In this document: one piece after another, positions 1 through 8,974 of the stretch
Layout of the letters: each line of letters opens with the position of its first letter
How positions within the stretch are numbered: the first letter of the stretch is position 1
DNA from: Planctomycetota bacterium
GTDB lineage: Bacteria; Planctomycetota; Planctomycetia; Pirellulales; JADFKK01
Direction of reading: 5' to 3'
Assembly: GCA_022564995.1 (NCBI GenBank)
Contig: JADFKK010000033.1
Location: 1-38,781 of the forward strand
DNA length: 38,781 bases
Notes under the pieces: generated by a model
Seen by the model: the letters and a program-made list of their open reading frames with translations, nothing else
Databases searched by the model: none
What the model was told of the DNA's origin: nothing
Program-made: the position numbers and the translations under genes

Positions 1-1
1 C

Positions 2-118
2 GTCAACCCCCGCGTCATCAAACAAAAGACGTCCAAATGGAAAAAGAAACGATCCCAGCATTTCCACCCACCGCCATTGACCAAAACCTTTGTCGAGTCA
101 GTGGTTATGCTTAATTGA
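2..118 (+). CDS. IS4-like transposase, C-terminal end (partial at window start)
   Basis: The second forward frame is open from the window edge to a TGA at 116-118 and gives 38 residues. It begins VNPRVIKQKTSKW and ends FVESVVMLN. The NPRVIK-K-S-W stretch, followed by a basic/His-Pro patch and a final ESVVML, resembles the C-terminal tail of planctomycete IS4-family DDE transposases, as I recall them. The catalytic core would lie outside the window, so it cannot be said whether the gene is intact. The transposon right end should fall shortly after the stop, but I cannot identify it. The assignment rests on a short tail only. Confidence 0.55.
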   Translation, partial: VNPRVIKQKTSKWKKKRSQHFHPPPLTKTFVESVVMLN

Positions 119-325
119 ACGGTATTGAGGCTAACGCCCCGCGGCTGATGAGTAATCCGACTTAAGCAATTCACCGCCCGCGAGCTCTTCCTAACCGGCA
201 AAGTTTCTCAGCCTTTGGCACTCTGGCGGGTTTCGTTTGCGACATCGGAGCCGTAGCGGCCGATACAACGAACAGCACCGGAACTACGTGCGCGGATCGC
301 GCTACGGCAGATTACTTACGGGTGC

Positions 326-393
326 CATGGGCAGCTTGCCTGCCCTAGCTCGCCTACGTGTCCGGTCGTGCACGGGCGGGCAAGCCGCCCATG
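326..393. repeat. REPIN-like paired inverted hairpins
   Basis: Arms 326-345 and 374-393 are inverted copies matching at 18 of 20 positions, separated by 28 bases. Each arm is itself a small hairpin: the left has stem GGGCA/TGCCC and the right, reversed, has GGGCG/CGCCC, both around loop GCTTGCC. The two mismatches between arms are the two partners of one base pair (A-T versus G-C), so pairing is preserved. This is the layout of REPINs, pairs of REP sequences normally mobilised by RAYT transposases. The family name is an inference. Confidence 0.65.
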
Positions 394-416
394 ATACCCC
401 CCAATTCATTGACTCA

Positions 417-434
417 AGGCGGCTCAGGCCGCCT
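417..434. repeat. Short hairpin upstream of the WD40 gene
   Basis: AGGCGGC (417-423) pairs perfectly with GCCGCCT (428-434) around loop TCAG. It is not followed by a T run, so it is not a standard terminator. Confidence 0.5.
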
Positions 435-460
435 CCCACCGAGAAAGCTGGCAGGGCACG

Positions 461-1528
461 ATGCGCGCCACTCCCGTTCGACGGCTTATCGCCACGACAT
501 TTCTACTTCTGCTCGCAACGACTGCGAGTCTCAGCATTCGCCCGGCTCGCGCCGCTGAGCCTCTCGTCAAGCTGTCGGCCGATTTGGTGATCGAACTGGC
601 GGCGTCATCCGAGGTGACGAGCCCGCCGGTGGTGACGGCCGTGGCGATTCATCCGCGAGGAGACGTCCTAGCCGCGGCGGGCGACGATCATTTGGTGCGT
701 ATTCTTGATGTTAAAACCGGCCGGCTGCTGCGAACTCTGAGCGGTCATTCCGACTGGGTTCGCAGCGTTGCCTTCAGCCCCGACGGCGAAACGCTGTCGA
801 CCGCCGGCGACGACGGGCGGGTGATCCTGTGGACGCTCAAAACGGGTCAGCAGATCGATTTGGGCTACGCCGGGCAATCGGTCTTCGCCGTCTGCTTCAG
901 CGCCGACGGGCGACTCTTGGCGTCGGTCGGATTTGCACGCAAGCTACGAATTTACGATCTGCAAAAACAGCGGGAAGTGGCCGCTTGGTCGTGCGCCTGT
1001 CGCGATACACGCACGGTGGCCTTCTCGGAAGACGGCAAGCGAATCGTGGCCGGCGGACGCAACGGAAAACTGCGGGCGTGGGACGTCGCCAGCGGAGAAA
1101 TCGTTTGGCAGGAATCGTCGCACCGGCGGCGGATTCGACAGATCGTCACATCGCCCGACGGAAAACTGATGGCCTCGATCGGCGACGGATCGCAACTGCG
1201 AGTGTGGCGCGTTGAAGACGGCCGTCTGCAGCGAGAGATCAAGACGCCGGGGCCGAAAATGCTCTCGCTAGAGTTTCTCGATAAACAGCGGTTGGCTGCG
1301 GGTGGAAGCGACAACGTCGTGCATCTGTGGGACACCGCCAGCGGTCGCCGCCTGGCACGGCTGGAAGGTCACACCGGCTCGGTCGCGGCGATGGCTTATG
1401 ACCGTTCGACCAAACTTCTAGTGACCGGCAGCTACGACACAACCATCCGATTGTGGAAGCTCGACAATCTCAACGAGAAGCTCCGCGGCCAACGACAAGC
1501 AACACGACCAACAACGAGATCGAAATGA
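461..1528 (+). CDS. Secreted WD40 repeat protein, single seven-bladed propeller
   Basis: This 355-residue protein starts with a basic, then hydrophobic segment (RRLIATTFLLLLATTASLS) ending near ARAAEP at about residue 32, a probable signal peptide, so it is likely exported. Residues 60-345 hold seven WD40-type repeats with typical units such as VRSVAFSPDG and LRVWRVEDG, enough for one closed beta-propeller. The last repeats keep the best motifs (HTGSVAAMAYD, TIRLWKL); the middle ones are divergent. Such propellers are protein-interaction platforms; no catalytic residues are visible and no partner can be named. The ATG at 461 is favoured because it gives the signal peptide; the ribosome-binding site is weak. 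A long inverted repeat starts directly after the stop codon. Confidence 0.85.
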   Translation: MRATPVRRLIATTFLLLLATTASLSIRPARAAEPLVKLSADLVIELAASSEVTSPPVVTAVAIHPRGDVLAAAGDDHLVRILDVKTGRLLRTLSGHSDWVRSVAFSPDGETLSTAGDDGRVILWTLKTGQQIDLGYAGQSVFAVCFSADGRLLASVGFARKLRIYDLQKQREVAAWSCACRDTRTVAFSEDGKRIVAGGRNGKLRAWDVASGEIVWQESSHRRRIRQIVTSPDGKLMASIGDGSQLRVWRVEDGRLQREIKTPGPKMLSLEFLDKQRLAAGGSDNVVHLWDTASGRRLARLEGHTGSVAAMAYDRSTKLLVTGSYDTTIRLWKLDNLNEKLRGQRQATRPTTRSK

Positions 1529-1680
1529 CGAAAAAAAGGGGACAGGCGCATATATTGAGTAGCCTGGGGTATTTAGTGTAGTTTATGCTCTAGTGCCCCT
1601 TTGGCCGCACGGACGCCGCCAAGATTATCATTATCCAGAATACCTATTTTAACCAATATATGCGCCTGTCCCCTTTTTCG
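1529..1680. repeat. Long-stem palindromic element with GGGGACAGG core, copy 1
   Basis: Left arm 1529-1557 and right arm 1654-1680 are inverted copies. Twenty bases pair perfectly from the core GGGGACAGGCGCATATATTG, flanked by an A7 run on the left and a T5 run on the right, with CG at both outer ends. The spacer is 96 bases. The same core recurs at 8874-8946. I recall GGGGACAGG-type elements near RAYT/IS200-like transposases, but no such transposase is in the window. The right arm ends 20 bases before the GTG start of the giant gene and 9 bases before its GGAGG site, so the element would sit in that gene's 5' leader. A bidirectional terminator is an alternative reading. Confidence 0.75.
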
Positions 1681-1700
1681 ATACGGCACGGAGGCCGCAC

Positions 1701-4700
1701 GTGACACTGCTTCAGACTGCTATTGAACTGCTCGGTAAATTGACGCTTGGCCGGCGCTTGGCCGAGGCGGATGATCCGCACGAGACGCCCCGCGCGTCGC
1801 GGATTTGTCGGGTCGAGCCGATGGAGCCGCGGCGGTTGCTGGCTGCGGATATTCAAGTCGGCGCCGTCTATATCGAAGAAGACACCGGCAGCGACGTCTC
1901 GGGCGACACGTTCGAGGTGACCTTCGAGGGTGGCGCGCCCGGAACCCAACTCAGGCAAGTGATCATCGACGGCGACCGCAACGGTAACGGCCTATTCGAC
2001 GAGGGCGACGTGTTCTTCGATTTGGTCGACTCGGGCGTGGGGATACCCAGCTCGCAGCCGTTTCGGGTTGTTACCGAGGGCGCCGTCGGCGATGTGACGC
2101 TCACCAGCTTCCAGGTGTTCGACGGATCGACCCAGGTGGTGCTGAACTTCGAGGGTTTTGAGGCGGGCGAAAAATTCGTGTTCAGCCTCGACGTCGACGA
2201 AGTCAACGACCTGCGAATCAGCATCGCCGACATCACCGCGATCGACGCGGCGACCATTGCCGAGGTGAACGACGGCGTCGATTCCATCACCTCGGGCGTG
2301 GAATTTCAGCGATCGCAATTGCACGTGCGCTTCACCGCGCCGCACTATCGCGACGTGGCCGGCAGCGGTGAATTTCGTAATCGCTACGACGGGCTGCTGA
2401 CGGGTCGCGGGTTGAACCTCTCGCCCGACAACGCGAACGGCAAGGAGAATCGCACGGCGGGAGCGGCCACGTCGCTTACCCAGCAGCCGCTGCCGGTGAC
2501 GATCTCCGGGCGGGTGTTTTTGGACAACAATCTCGACCTAACGCAAGATGCCGGCGAAGTCCCTCTGGCGGGCGTGCCGTTGTCGCTGTGGCGGCTCGAA
2601 GGATCGGATTACGTTGCGACGGGGCATACGACAACGACCAACGTGGCGGGCGATTACGTTTTCGGCGAGAGCTTGAATCTGCTGCCCGGCACGTACCAGG
2701 TCCGCGAGACGCAGCCGAGCAGCTTTGGCGGGAAGCCGCTGTTTAGCGTCGGCGCGATTGCCGGCACGGTTGCTGGAGCGCCGGTTGGAAGCGTGCCGGC
2801 GGGTGATCCCGACACGTTGACCGATATCGAGATTCCGCTGGGCGATCAGCACGCGATTCATTACGACTTCGCCGAAGCACAAGCCGCGGAGCTTTCCGGC
2901 TACGTCTATCACGATCGCAACGATGACGGGCAGCGCGCTTCCGGCGAAGAGGGTATCGCCGGGGTCAGCGTGCGCATCGAACCGGTCAGCACCATCGCCC
3001 CGGCAACAAGCGTCACGGTCGTTACCAACGCTCTGGGTTTCTATCGGTTCGTGGGGCTGCCACCCGGCCAATATCACGTGGTCGAAGTAGCGCAGCCGTC
3101 CGGTTGGCTGGACGGTCGCGACACGGCCGGCACCGTCGACGGGCAAACGCGAGGCACGGCAATCAGCATCCTCGACCGCATTGGGGATGTCGTGCTGGCC
3201 GGTGGGTCGGTCGGCGTCGAGTACAATTTTGGCGAATTGCTGACCGTCGAGATTCACGGTAACGTGCATCTCTCGACCGAGGATGGCGATTGTTTCGGAA
3301 CCGGTGCGTCGCACGAGCCGCTGGCGGGAGTGCGCGTGCTGTTGTTCGAGGCACAAGGCAAAGGGATCGTTCTGTGGCAGGCGGATCAAGCGAAAACAAC
3401 TCCGCTGGCCGAGACGACGACCGACGCGCAGGGCAATTACGCCTTTACGGGGCTGCGGCCGGGAATTTACACCGTCGTCGAAGTGACACCGGTCGGTCTG
3501 TTCGACGGCGGGGAGCGCGCAGGAACGGTCGGCGGTTCAACGCGAGGCACGGTCACTAACGACCAAATCTCTAACATCGCGTTGCAGTCGGGCGAAATCG
3601 GCGTCGGCTTCGATTTCTGTGAACACGAACCTGCCTCGATTTCCGGCCTGGTGTATCACGACGCCAACAACGACGGCATCCGCAACGCGACCGAAGCGCC
3701 GATTGCCGGTGTGCGAGTCATTCTCCGCAACGCGCAGGGCATCGCCGTCGGCAGTCCGCAATTCACCGACGCGGGCGGTGCGTATCAATTCTCGCAGTTG
3801 ACGGCCGGGCAATACACGATCCAAGAGACGCAGCCGGACGGATGGCTCGACGGGCGCGATACGGCCGGGACGATTGCCGGCAGTGTGGTCGGCGTGGCGA
3901 TCAATCCGGGCGATGAGATTCGCCAGATTGCGATCGGCTGGGGTCAAGATGGGGTGAACTATAACTTCGGCGAGCTCGCCCCGGTGAGCCTCAGCGGCTA
4001 CGTTTATCACGACCGCGACGACGACGGCAGCCGCGACGCAGGCGAAGAAGGCCTCGGCGGAGTAACGGTGCAAGTGGTCGCGGCCAGCACGCTGCTGCCG
4101 CAATCAAACGTCAGCGTGGTGACCGATGCGGCCGGTTTTTATCAAGTCAGCGGCCTGTCGCCGGGAACGTATCAGATAGTCGAAGTCCAACAGCCCAGCG
4201 GTTGGCTCGACGGACAGGATGCCGCCGGCACGGTCAGCGGGCAGATCCGCGGCGTGGCGAACAGCGTCCGGGACCGCATCGACTCGATCGCGCTGGCCAG
4301 CGGCGAGTCGGGAGTCGAGTATAACTTCGGCGAGCTGCTGCCTGTCGAAATCCGCGGCAATGTTCATCTCTCCGACGAAGACGGCGATTGCTTCGGCGCC
4401 GAGGTGTCGCACGAGCCGTTGGCGGGAGTGCGGGTGTTGTTGTTCGAGCAGCAAGACAGCGGGAGCTCGCTGGCTCAGTCGATCGTGGCGACAGGAAATC
4501 CGCTGGCCGAAACGACGACCGATGCGCAGGGAAATTACCGGTTCAGCGGCCTTCGCCCGGGCCGTTACACGGTGGTCGAAGTGACGCCGGATGGGCTGTT
4601 CGATGGCGGCGAACGGGCGGGCAGAGTCGGCGGATCGACGCGGGGTGTGGTGAGCGACGATCGAATCAGCGGGATCGTGTTGCAGTCGGGACAGATCGCC

Positions 4701-7700
4701 GTCGACTACGATTTCTGCGAGCACGAACCCTCGACGATTTCCGGCTCGGTCTATCACGACGCCAACAACGACGGCCTGCGCGACGCGAGCGAATCGCCGA
4801 TTGCCGGAGTGACTGTCGTTCTGCGCGATGAACAGGGCGCGACGGTCGGCGGCTCACAGGTCACCGACAGCAGCGGGCGTTATCAGTTCACCGGGTTGGC
4901 GGCCGGAACTTACGCGGTCCAAGAACTCCAGCCGAGCGGTTGGCTCGACGGAAAAGACACCGCCGGGACGATCGTCGGCAGCCCGGTCGGCGTGGCGATC
5001 AACCCGGGCGATGAGATTCGCCAGATCGACCTCGGCTGGGGCCAAAGCGGCGTCGAGTACAATTTTGGCGAACTGGCACCGGTAAGTATCAGCGGCTATG
5101 TCTTTCACGACCGCAACGACGACGGAAACCGCGACGCGGGGGAGGAGGGCATCGCCGGCGTGAAGGTGCAAGTCGTCGCGGCGAGCACGCTGCTTCCGCA
5201 GTCGAACATTAGCGTCGTCACCGACGCCAACGGATTTTACAGGGTGATCGGCCTTTCGCCGGGCACCTATAACGTCGTCGAAGTTCAGCAGCCCTCCGGC
5301 TGGCTCGACGGGCAAGACACGGTCGGCCGCGTCGGCGGGCAGGTCCGCGGCGTGGTGCCTGGCTCGGGAGATCGTTTCAATTCGGTTTCGCTGGCCAGCG
5401 GCGAAGCGGGCATCGAGTACAACTTCGGCGAGTTGCTGCCGGTGGAGATTCACGGCAACGTCCACCTTTCTACCGAAGACGGCGATTGTTTCGGGATCGA
5501 CGTGTCGCACGGACCGCTGGCCGGGGTGCGCGTGTTGCTGCTCGACGCAGACGGCAACCCGCTCGGAGATACGCTTACCGACGAGCATGGTGATTACGAA
5601 TTCACCGGCTTGCGGCCCGGCAATTATTCGGTATTCGAGACCACGCCGGTCGGATTGGCCGACGGCGGCGAGCAGGTTGGCACGGTCCAAGGCAGCAGCC
5701 GCGGCAGCGTCGTCTCCAACGATACGATCGGCGGCATCGTGCTGACCTCGGGCGAGGTGGCGGTTAATTACGACTTCTGCGAACATCCGCTCTCGTCGCT
5801 GTCGGGATTCGTCTATCACGACGCAAACAACGATGGCGTCCGTCAATCGACCGAGTCGCCGATCGCCGCGGTCGATGTTCACCTCATCGACGCCGACACG
5901 GGAAACATCCTCGACACGCAAACGACCGCGACGGACGGATCGTATCAATTCGCGGCGCTGAGCGCGGGCAACTATCGCATTGTCCAGTCGCAGCCCACCG
6001 GCTGGCTCGACGGGCTCGATGCGGCGGGGACGATCGGCGGCGTTACGGTCGGAGCGGCCGTGAACCCCGGCGATGCGATCGGGGCCGTGTCGATCGGCTG
6101 GGGACAAGAGGGCGTCAATTACAACTTCGGTGAGCTGTTGCCGGTCGAGATTCACGGCGACGTGCATCTCTCGACGCGCGACGGCGATTGCTTCGGTGAG
6201 GACGTGCAGCACGAGCCGTTGGTCGGCGTGAGTGTGATGTTGCTCGACGCCGATGGCCGTCTGGTCGACGAGACGACGACCGACCAACAAGGCCGCTACG
6301 CATTCGTGGGTCTGGTGCCCGGCGAATACAGCGTCGTCGAGATCACGCCGCAGGGCTTGTTCGATGGATCGGAGCACGTCGGCACGGTCGCCGGCGATGC
6401 GATTGGCGCCGTGGTCGGCAACGACGAGATCGGCCGCATCGTGCTGGGCAGTGGGCAAGTCGCCGTCGATTACGATTTCTGTGAGCACGTCGGCGCCGAG
6501 CTTTCCGGTTTCGTCTATCACGACGTCAACAACAACGGCCGACGAGACAGCAACGAGAGCCCGATTGCCAACGTCGCGGTTGATTTGGTCCTCGACGAGA
6601 CGAACCTCGTCGTCGTTAGGCAGCGCACCGACGCGAGCGGATTCTACCGCTTCAGCAATGTTTCGGCCGGCACGTATCATGTGGTCCAATCGCATCCCAG
6701 CGGATGGATCGACGGCCGAGACGCGGCCGGCACCATCGACGGCGTTGTTGTCGGCGCGGCGATCAATCCGGGCGATCGAATCTCCGGCGTCGCGCTCGCC
6801 TGGGGCGACGTGGGAGTCGATTACAACTTTGGCGAATTGCTGCCGGGCAGGATTTCAGGAACCGTGTTCCAAGACGGGCCGGCGATTCAGTTGGTCGACG
6901 GATCGATTCCCGACGGCGCCATCGACAGCCGCGATGGCCGGCGCACGTCCGACGATTCGCCGATCGCCGGCGTTACGCTGCGGCTGACCAATTTCGCCGG
7001 CGAGCCGATTCTCGACACGGCCGGAAATCCTCGCACGGCCATCACCGACCGCAGCGGTTTCTACGAATTCAGCGGACTTCCGGCGGGCAGCTACGCGGTG
7101 TTTGAAGTACACCCCGGCGCTTACCTCGACGGGATCGACACGGCCGGCTCGACCGGAGGCGTGGCGGTCAATCCGGGGGCCAACATCAATCCGTTGATTC
7201 TTGCCGCGCTTACGGTCGATCCAAAGAACGATGCGATCCTGCGCATTCCGTTGGCTGCCGGCGCCCTGTCTTCGGGTAACGATTTTAGCGAGATTCTCAT
7301 TGATCCGGTGGTTCCACCCGTGAGTGAACCGCCGGCGACACGGCCCCCGCCGACACCGCCTCCAATCCTTCCGGTTTTCGTACCGCAGGTTCCGCGTCTG
7401 GCATTTCTCCGGCCGGTGATTACCACGCCCGATTTATTGTTGACGCGTAGCGGCGTGAGCGGATACACCTGGCACCTCAGCGTCATCAACGGCGGCCAGC
7501 CGCGGAGCATGCGTCGCGGCAACCGCTTCCGCTTCCACAATACGGGCGTGCAGCTTGACGTGGCGGCTTGGGGCCATTCAAAAGTTGACGGTTCGGAGTG
7601 GACGCTGGCCGACCGGGAAGGAAAAGTGCTCAGCCGACATCGTTTCGGCCGGCGGCATGCCTTCGGTGTGACGGGCGATTGGAACGGCGATGGGACCACC

Positions 7701-8420
7701 GATTTGGGCATATTCATCGACGGGCAGTGGTTCATCGACATGAACGGCAACGGCGTTTGGGATGCCGGCGATTTGTGGGTTAAGCTGGGGCACGACGGAG
7801 ACTTGCCCGTGACCGGCGATTGGGACGGCGATGGAAAAATCGACGTGGCCGTCTTCGGGCCGGCCTGGGCGGGTGATCCGCGAGCGGTGGCCGCCGAGCC
7901 AGGGCTGCCCGACGTGGCGAACGAGCGGACCAAGGGGATGAAGAACGTGCCGCCGCGAGATGAAGAGGCGACGCTCGGCCGCCGGCATCTGAAGCTGACG
8001 TCGACCGGCGCGTTGCGGACCGACGTGATCGATCACGTGTTCCACTTTGGCACCGCCGGCGACCGGCCGGTGACCGGCGACTGGAACGGCGACGGCGTGA
8101 AGACGATCGGCGTCTATCGCAACGGCACCTGGCATCTCGACGTCGACGGCGACGGTCGCTGGAGCGCGGGCGACGTCGTCGCGCAGTTTGGCAGTTCACA
8201 ATCCGTGCCGGTGGTCGGCGATTGGAACGGCAACGGCATCGACCAGTTGGGCGTTTTCGAGAATGGCAAGTGGACGCTCGACACCAACGCCGATCGCCGC
8301 ATCGACGCCGCCGACCAAGTTTTCACGCTCGGCGGTCCGCATCACCAGCCAGTCGTCGGCGATTGGGACGGCGACGGGGCGGATGAGGTCGGCGTGTTTC
8401 GGGACGCGCCGGAAGAATGA
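1701..8420 (+). CDS. Giant SdrD-B-like (Cna-B type) repeat protein with LEPR-XLL motif and GDWNGDG repeats
   Basis: This 2239-residue protein is probably exported or surface-located. It starts at GTG 1701, with GGAGG at 1690-1694. Residues 41-49 (MEPRRLLAA) match the LEPR-XLL motif of planctomycete surface proteins. About 52-200 form a unique domain. From about 264, thirteen Cna-B/SdrD-B-like modules follow: one opener, then A-B-C starting near 397, 516, 645; 762, 882, 1012; 1129, 1249, 1366; then B-C near 1481 and 1600, and a closing module near 1717. A modules carry GYVYHDRNDDG, B modules EDGDCFG, C modules VYHDANNDG. The DxNxDG-like loops suggest calcium binding. A Pro-rich linker (about 1868-1895) leads to a C-terminal domain with five GDW(N/D)G(D/N)G repeats (about 1990-2237). 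The likely role is adhesion or matrix structure; this is inference. Confidence 0.9.
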   Translation: MTLLQTAIELLGKLTLGRRLAEADDPHETPRASRICRVEPMEPRRLLAADIQVGAVYIEEDTGSDVSGDTFEVTFEGGAPGTQLRQVIIDGDRNGNGLFDEGDVFFDLVDSGVGIPSSQPFRVVTEGAVGDVTLTSFQVFDGSTQVVLNFEGFEAGEKFVFSLDVDEVNDLRISIADITAIDAATIAEVNDGVDSITSGVEFQRSQLHVRFTAPHYRDVAGSGEFRNRYDGLLTGRGLNLSPDNANGKENRTAGAATSLTQQPLPVTISGRVFLDNNLDLTQDAGEVPLAGVPLSLWRLEGSDYVATGHTTTTNVAGDYVFGESLNLLPGTYQVRETQPSSFGGKPLFSVGAIAGTVAGAPVGSVPAGDPDTLTDIEIPLGDQHAIHYDFAEAQAAELSGYVYHDRNDDGQRASGEEGIAGVSVRIEPVSTIAPATSVTVVTNALGFYRFVGLPPGQYHVVEVAQPSGWLDGRDTAGTVDGQTRGTAISILDRIGDVVLAGGSVGVEYNFGELLTVEIHGNVHLSTEDGDCFGTGASHEPLAGVRVLLFEAQGKGIVLWQADQAKTTPLAETTTDAQGNYAFTGLRPGIYTVVEVTPVGLFDGGERAGTVGGSTRGTVTNDQISNIALQSGEIGVGFDFCEHEPASISGLVYHDANNDGIRNATEAPIAGVRVILRNAQGIAVGSPQFTDAGGAYQFSQLTAGQYTIQETQPDGWLDGRDTAGTIAGSVVGVAINPGDEIRQIAIGWGQDGVNYNFGELAPVSLSGYVYHDRDDDGSRDAGEEGLGGVTVQVVAASTLLPQSNVSVVTDAAGFYQVSGLSPGTYQIVEVQQPSGWLDGQDAAGTVSGQIRGVANSVRDRIDSIALASGESGVEYNFGELLPVEIRGNVHLSDEDGDCFGAEVSHEPLAGVRVLLFEQQDSGSSLAQSIVATGNPLAETTTDAQGNYRFSGLRPGRYTVVEVTPDGLFDGGERAGRVGGSTRGVVSDDRISGIVLQSGQIAVDYDFCEHEPSTISGSVYHDANNDGLRDASESPIAGVTVVLRDEQGATVGGSQVTDSSGRYQFTGLAAGTYAVQELQPSGWLDGKDTAGTIVGSPVGVAINPGDEIRQIDLGWGQSGVEYNFGELAPVSISGYVFHDRNDDGNRDAGEEGIAGVKVQVVAASTLLPQSNISVVTDANGFYRVIGLSPGTYNVVEVQQPSGWLDGQDTVGRVGGQVRGVVPGSGDRFNSVSLASGEAGIEYNFGELLPVEIHGNVHLSTEDGDCFGIDVSHGPLAGVRVLLLDADGNPLGDTLTDEHGDYEFTGLRPGNYSVFETTPVGLADGGEQVGTVQGSSRGSVVSNDTIGGIVLTSGEVAVNYDFCEHPLSSLSGFVYHDANNDGVRQSTESPIAAVDVHLIDADTGNILDTQTTATDGSYQFAALSAGNYRIVQSQPTGWLDGLDAAGTIGGVTVGAAVNPGDAIGAVSIGWGQEGVNYNFGELLPVEIHGDVHLSTRDGDCFGEDVQHEPLVGVSVMLLDADGRLVDETTTDQQGRYAFVGLVPGEYSVVEITPQGLFDGSEHVGTVAGDAIGAVVGNDEIGRIVLGSGQVAVDYDFCEHVGAELSGFVYHDVNNNGRRDSNESPIANVAVDLVLDETNLVVVRQRTDASGFYRFSNVSAGTYHVVQSHPSGWIDGRDAAGTIDGVVVGAAINPGDRISGVALAWGDVGVDYNFGELLPGRISGTVFQDGPAIQLVDGSIPDGAIDSRDGRRTSDDSPIAGVTLRLTNFAGEPILDTAGNPRTAITDRSGFYEFSGLPAGSYAVFEVHPGAYLDGIDTAGSTGGVAVNPGANINPLILAALTVDPKNDAILRIPLAAGALSSGNDFSEILIDPVVPPVSEPPATRPPPTPPPILPVFVPQVPRLAFLRPVITTPDLLLTRSGVSGYTWHLSVINGGQPRSMRRGNRFRFHNTGVQLDVAAWGHSKVDGSEWTLADREGKVLSRHRFGRRHAFGVTGDWNGDGTTDLGIFIDGQWFIDMNGNGVWDAGDLWVKLGHDGDLPVTGDWDGDGKIDVAVFGPAWAGDPRAVAAEPGLPDVANERTKGMKNVPPRDEEATLGRRHLKLTSTGALRTDVIDHVFHFGTAGDRPVTGDWNGDGVKTIGVYRNGTWHLDVDGDGRWSAGDVVAQFGSSQSVPVVGDWNGNGIDQLGVFENGKWTLDTNADRRIDAADQVFTLGGPHHQPVVGDWDGDGADEVGVFRDAPEE

Positions 8421-8462
8421 CCAATGCCTGCGGACTGACCAATACTTGCTGGTCATTGATCA

Positions 8463-8633
8463 TCACCCATCTTTGTACTTCTCAATCTCCGCCTCGGCCG
8501 CGGCGATGTCTTGCTCTAGCCGGGTGGCCTCCTCGGGGTCGTCCATCTGTTGCTTGGCGCCGGTGAGCTGTTGCTTGAGTTTCTGCAGCCGCTGCCGCAG
8601 CAGAGCGATTCGTTTCTTGGCTTTCTTGTCCAT
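8463..8633 (-). CDS. Small coiled-coil protein, 56 residues
   Basis: The protein begins MDKKAKKRIALLRQRLQKLK and is almost all charged heptad-like helix (LEQDIAAAEAEIEKYK near its end), so it should form a short coiled coil. There is no signal peptide or membrane segment. A longer reading starting at 8744 exists, but its extra 37 residues are arginine-rich without character, while the MDKKAKK start resembles small conserved planctomycete proteins as I remember them. It points towards the giant gene, with about 40 bases between the two stops. No function is known to me. Confidence 0.6.
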   Translation of the reverse strand: MDKKAKKRIALLRQRLQKLKQQLTGAKQQMDDPEEATRLEQDIAAAEAEIEKYKDG

Positions 8634-8873
8634 CGTCGATGTATCCGTTTGGAATTGGGCGAGGCGAGCGTGCGGACGGGCACACTGCACCATCCTATCC
8701 GGTGGAACGAACCGCTGAAAGCGGCGCAGCCGGATCATTCCCAACCGTATTTCGCAGAGTGGCCAGCGACCGAATTATTGCCGGCGCGCTGAAGACGACC
8801 TACCTTCTCATAGACGAACCCAGTCGCGTTTGGCGCTTTTTCTTCTCGCCCGTTCGTTTTACCTTTTCTTGGG

Positions 8874-8946
8874 AAAAAGGGGACAGGTACATTTTGCCGG
8901 AACGGCCCGGAGGGTGCTTCGCACAAAATGTACCTGTCCCCTTTTT
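8874..8946. repeat. Long-stem palindromic element with GGGGACAGG core, copy 2
   Basis: Left arm 8874-8896 and right arm 8924-8946 are perfect inverted copies over 23 bases (A5, then GGGGACAGGTACATTTTG). The 27-base spacer contains a smaller GTGC-TTC-GCAC hairpin. The core GGGGACAGG and the A/T-run flanks match the element at 1529-1680; the inner arm differs (TACATTTTG versus CGCATATATTG). The right arm ends 28 bases before the globin start, just upstream of its AGGAG site. Confidence 0.75.
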
Positions 8947-8974
8947 TCTCGTCCGCAACCAGGAGAAATTTATC

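Larger units (their letters stand above)
119..460. other. Intergenic region with hairpin repeats
   Basis: I see no convincing gene here. The short open frames in this stretch have no recognisable protein character. It holds a paired hairpin element at 326-393 and a simple hairpin at 417-434, the latter 27 bases upstream of the next start codon. The right end of the upstream transposon probably lies near its beginning. Confidence 0.6.

Noticed and set aside
1529..1680. Simple intrinsic terminator of the WD40 gene
   Set aside because: The spacer of 96 bases is too long for a standard terminator hairpin, and the same core recurs at another locus upstream of a gene; kept as a mobile-type palindrome with terminator as an alternative.
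4854..6695. A 613-codon open frame on the minus strand inside the giant gene
   Set aside because: Its repeats are mirror images of the SdrD-B-like modules, and the composition (Asp/Arg/Val/Ala-rich) is that of a shadow frame.
8639..8974. A longer N-terminus for the globin
   Set aside because: The extension would be translated through the GGGGACAGG palindrome, and a good AGGAG site stands before the ATG at 8975.
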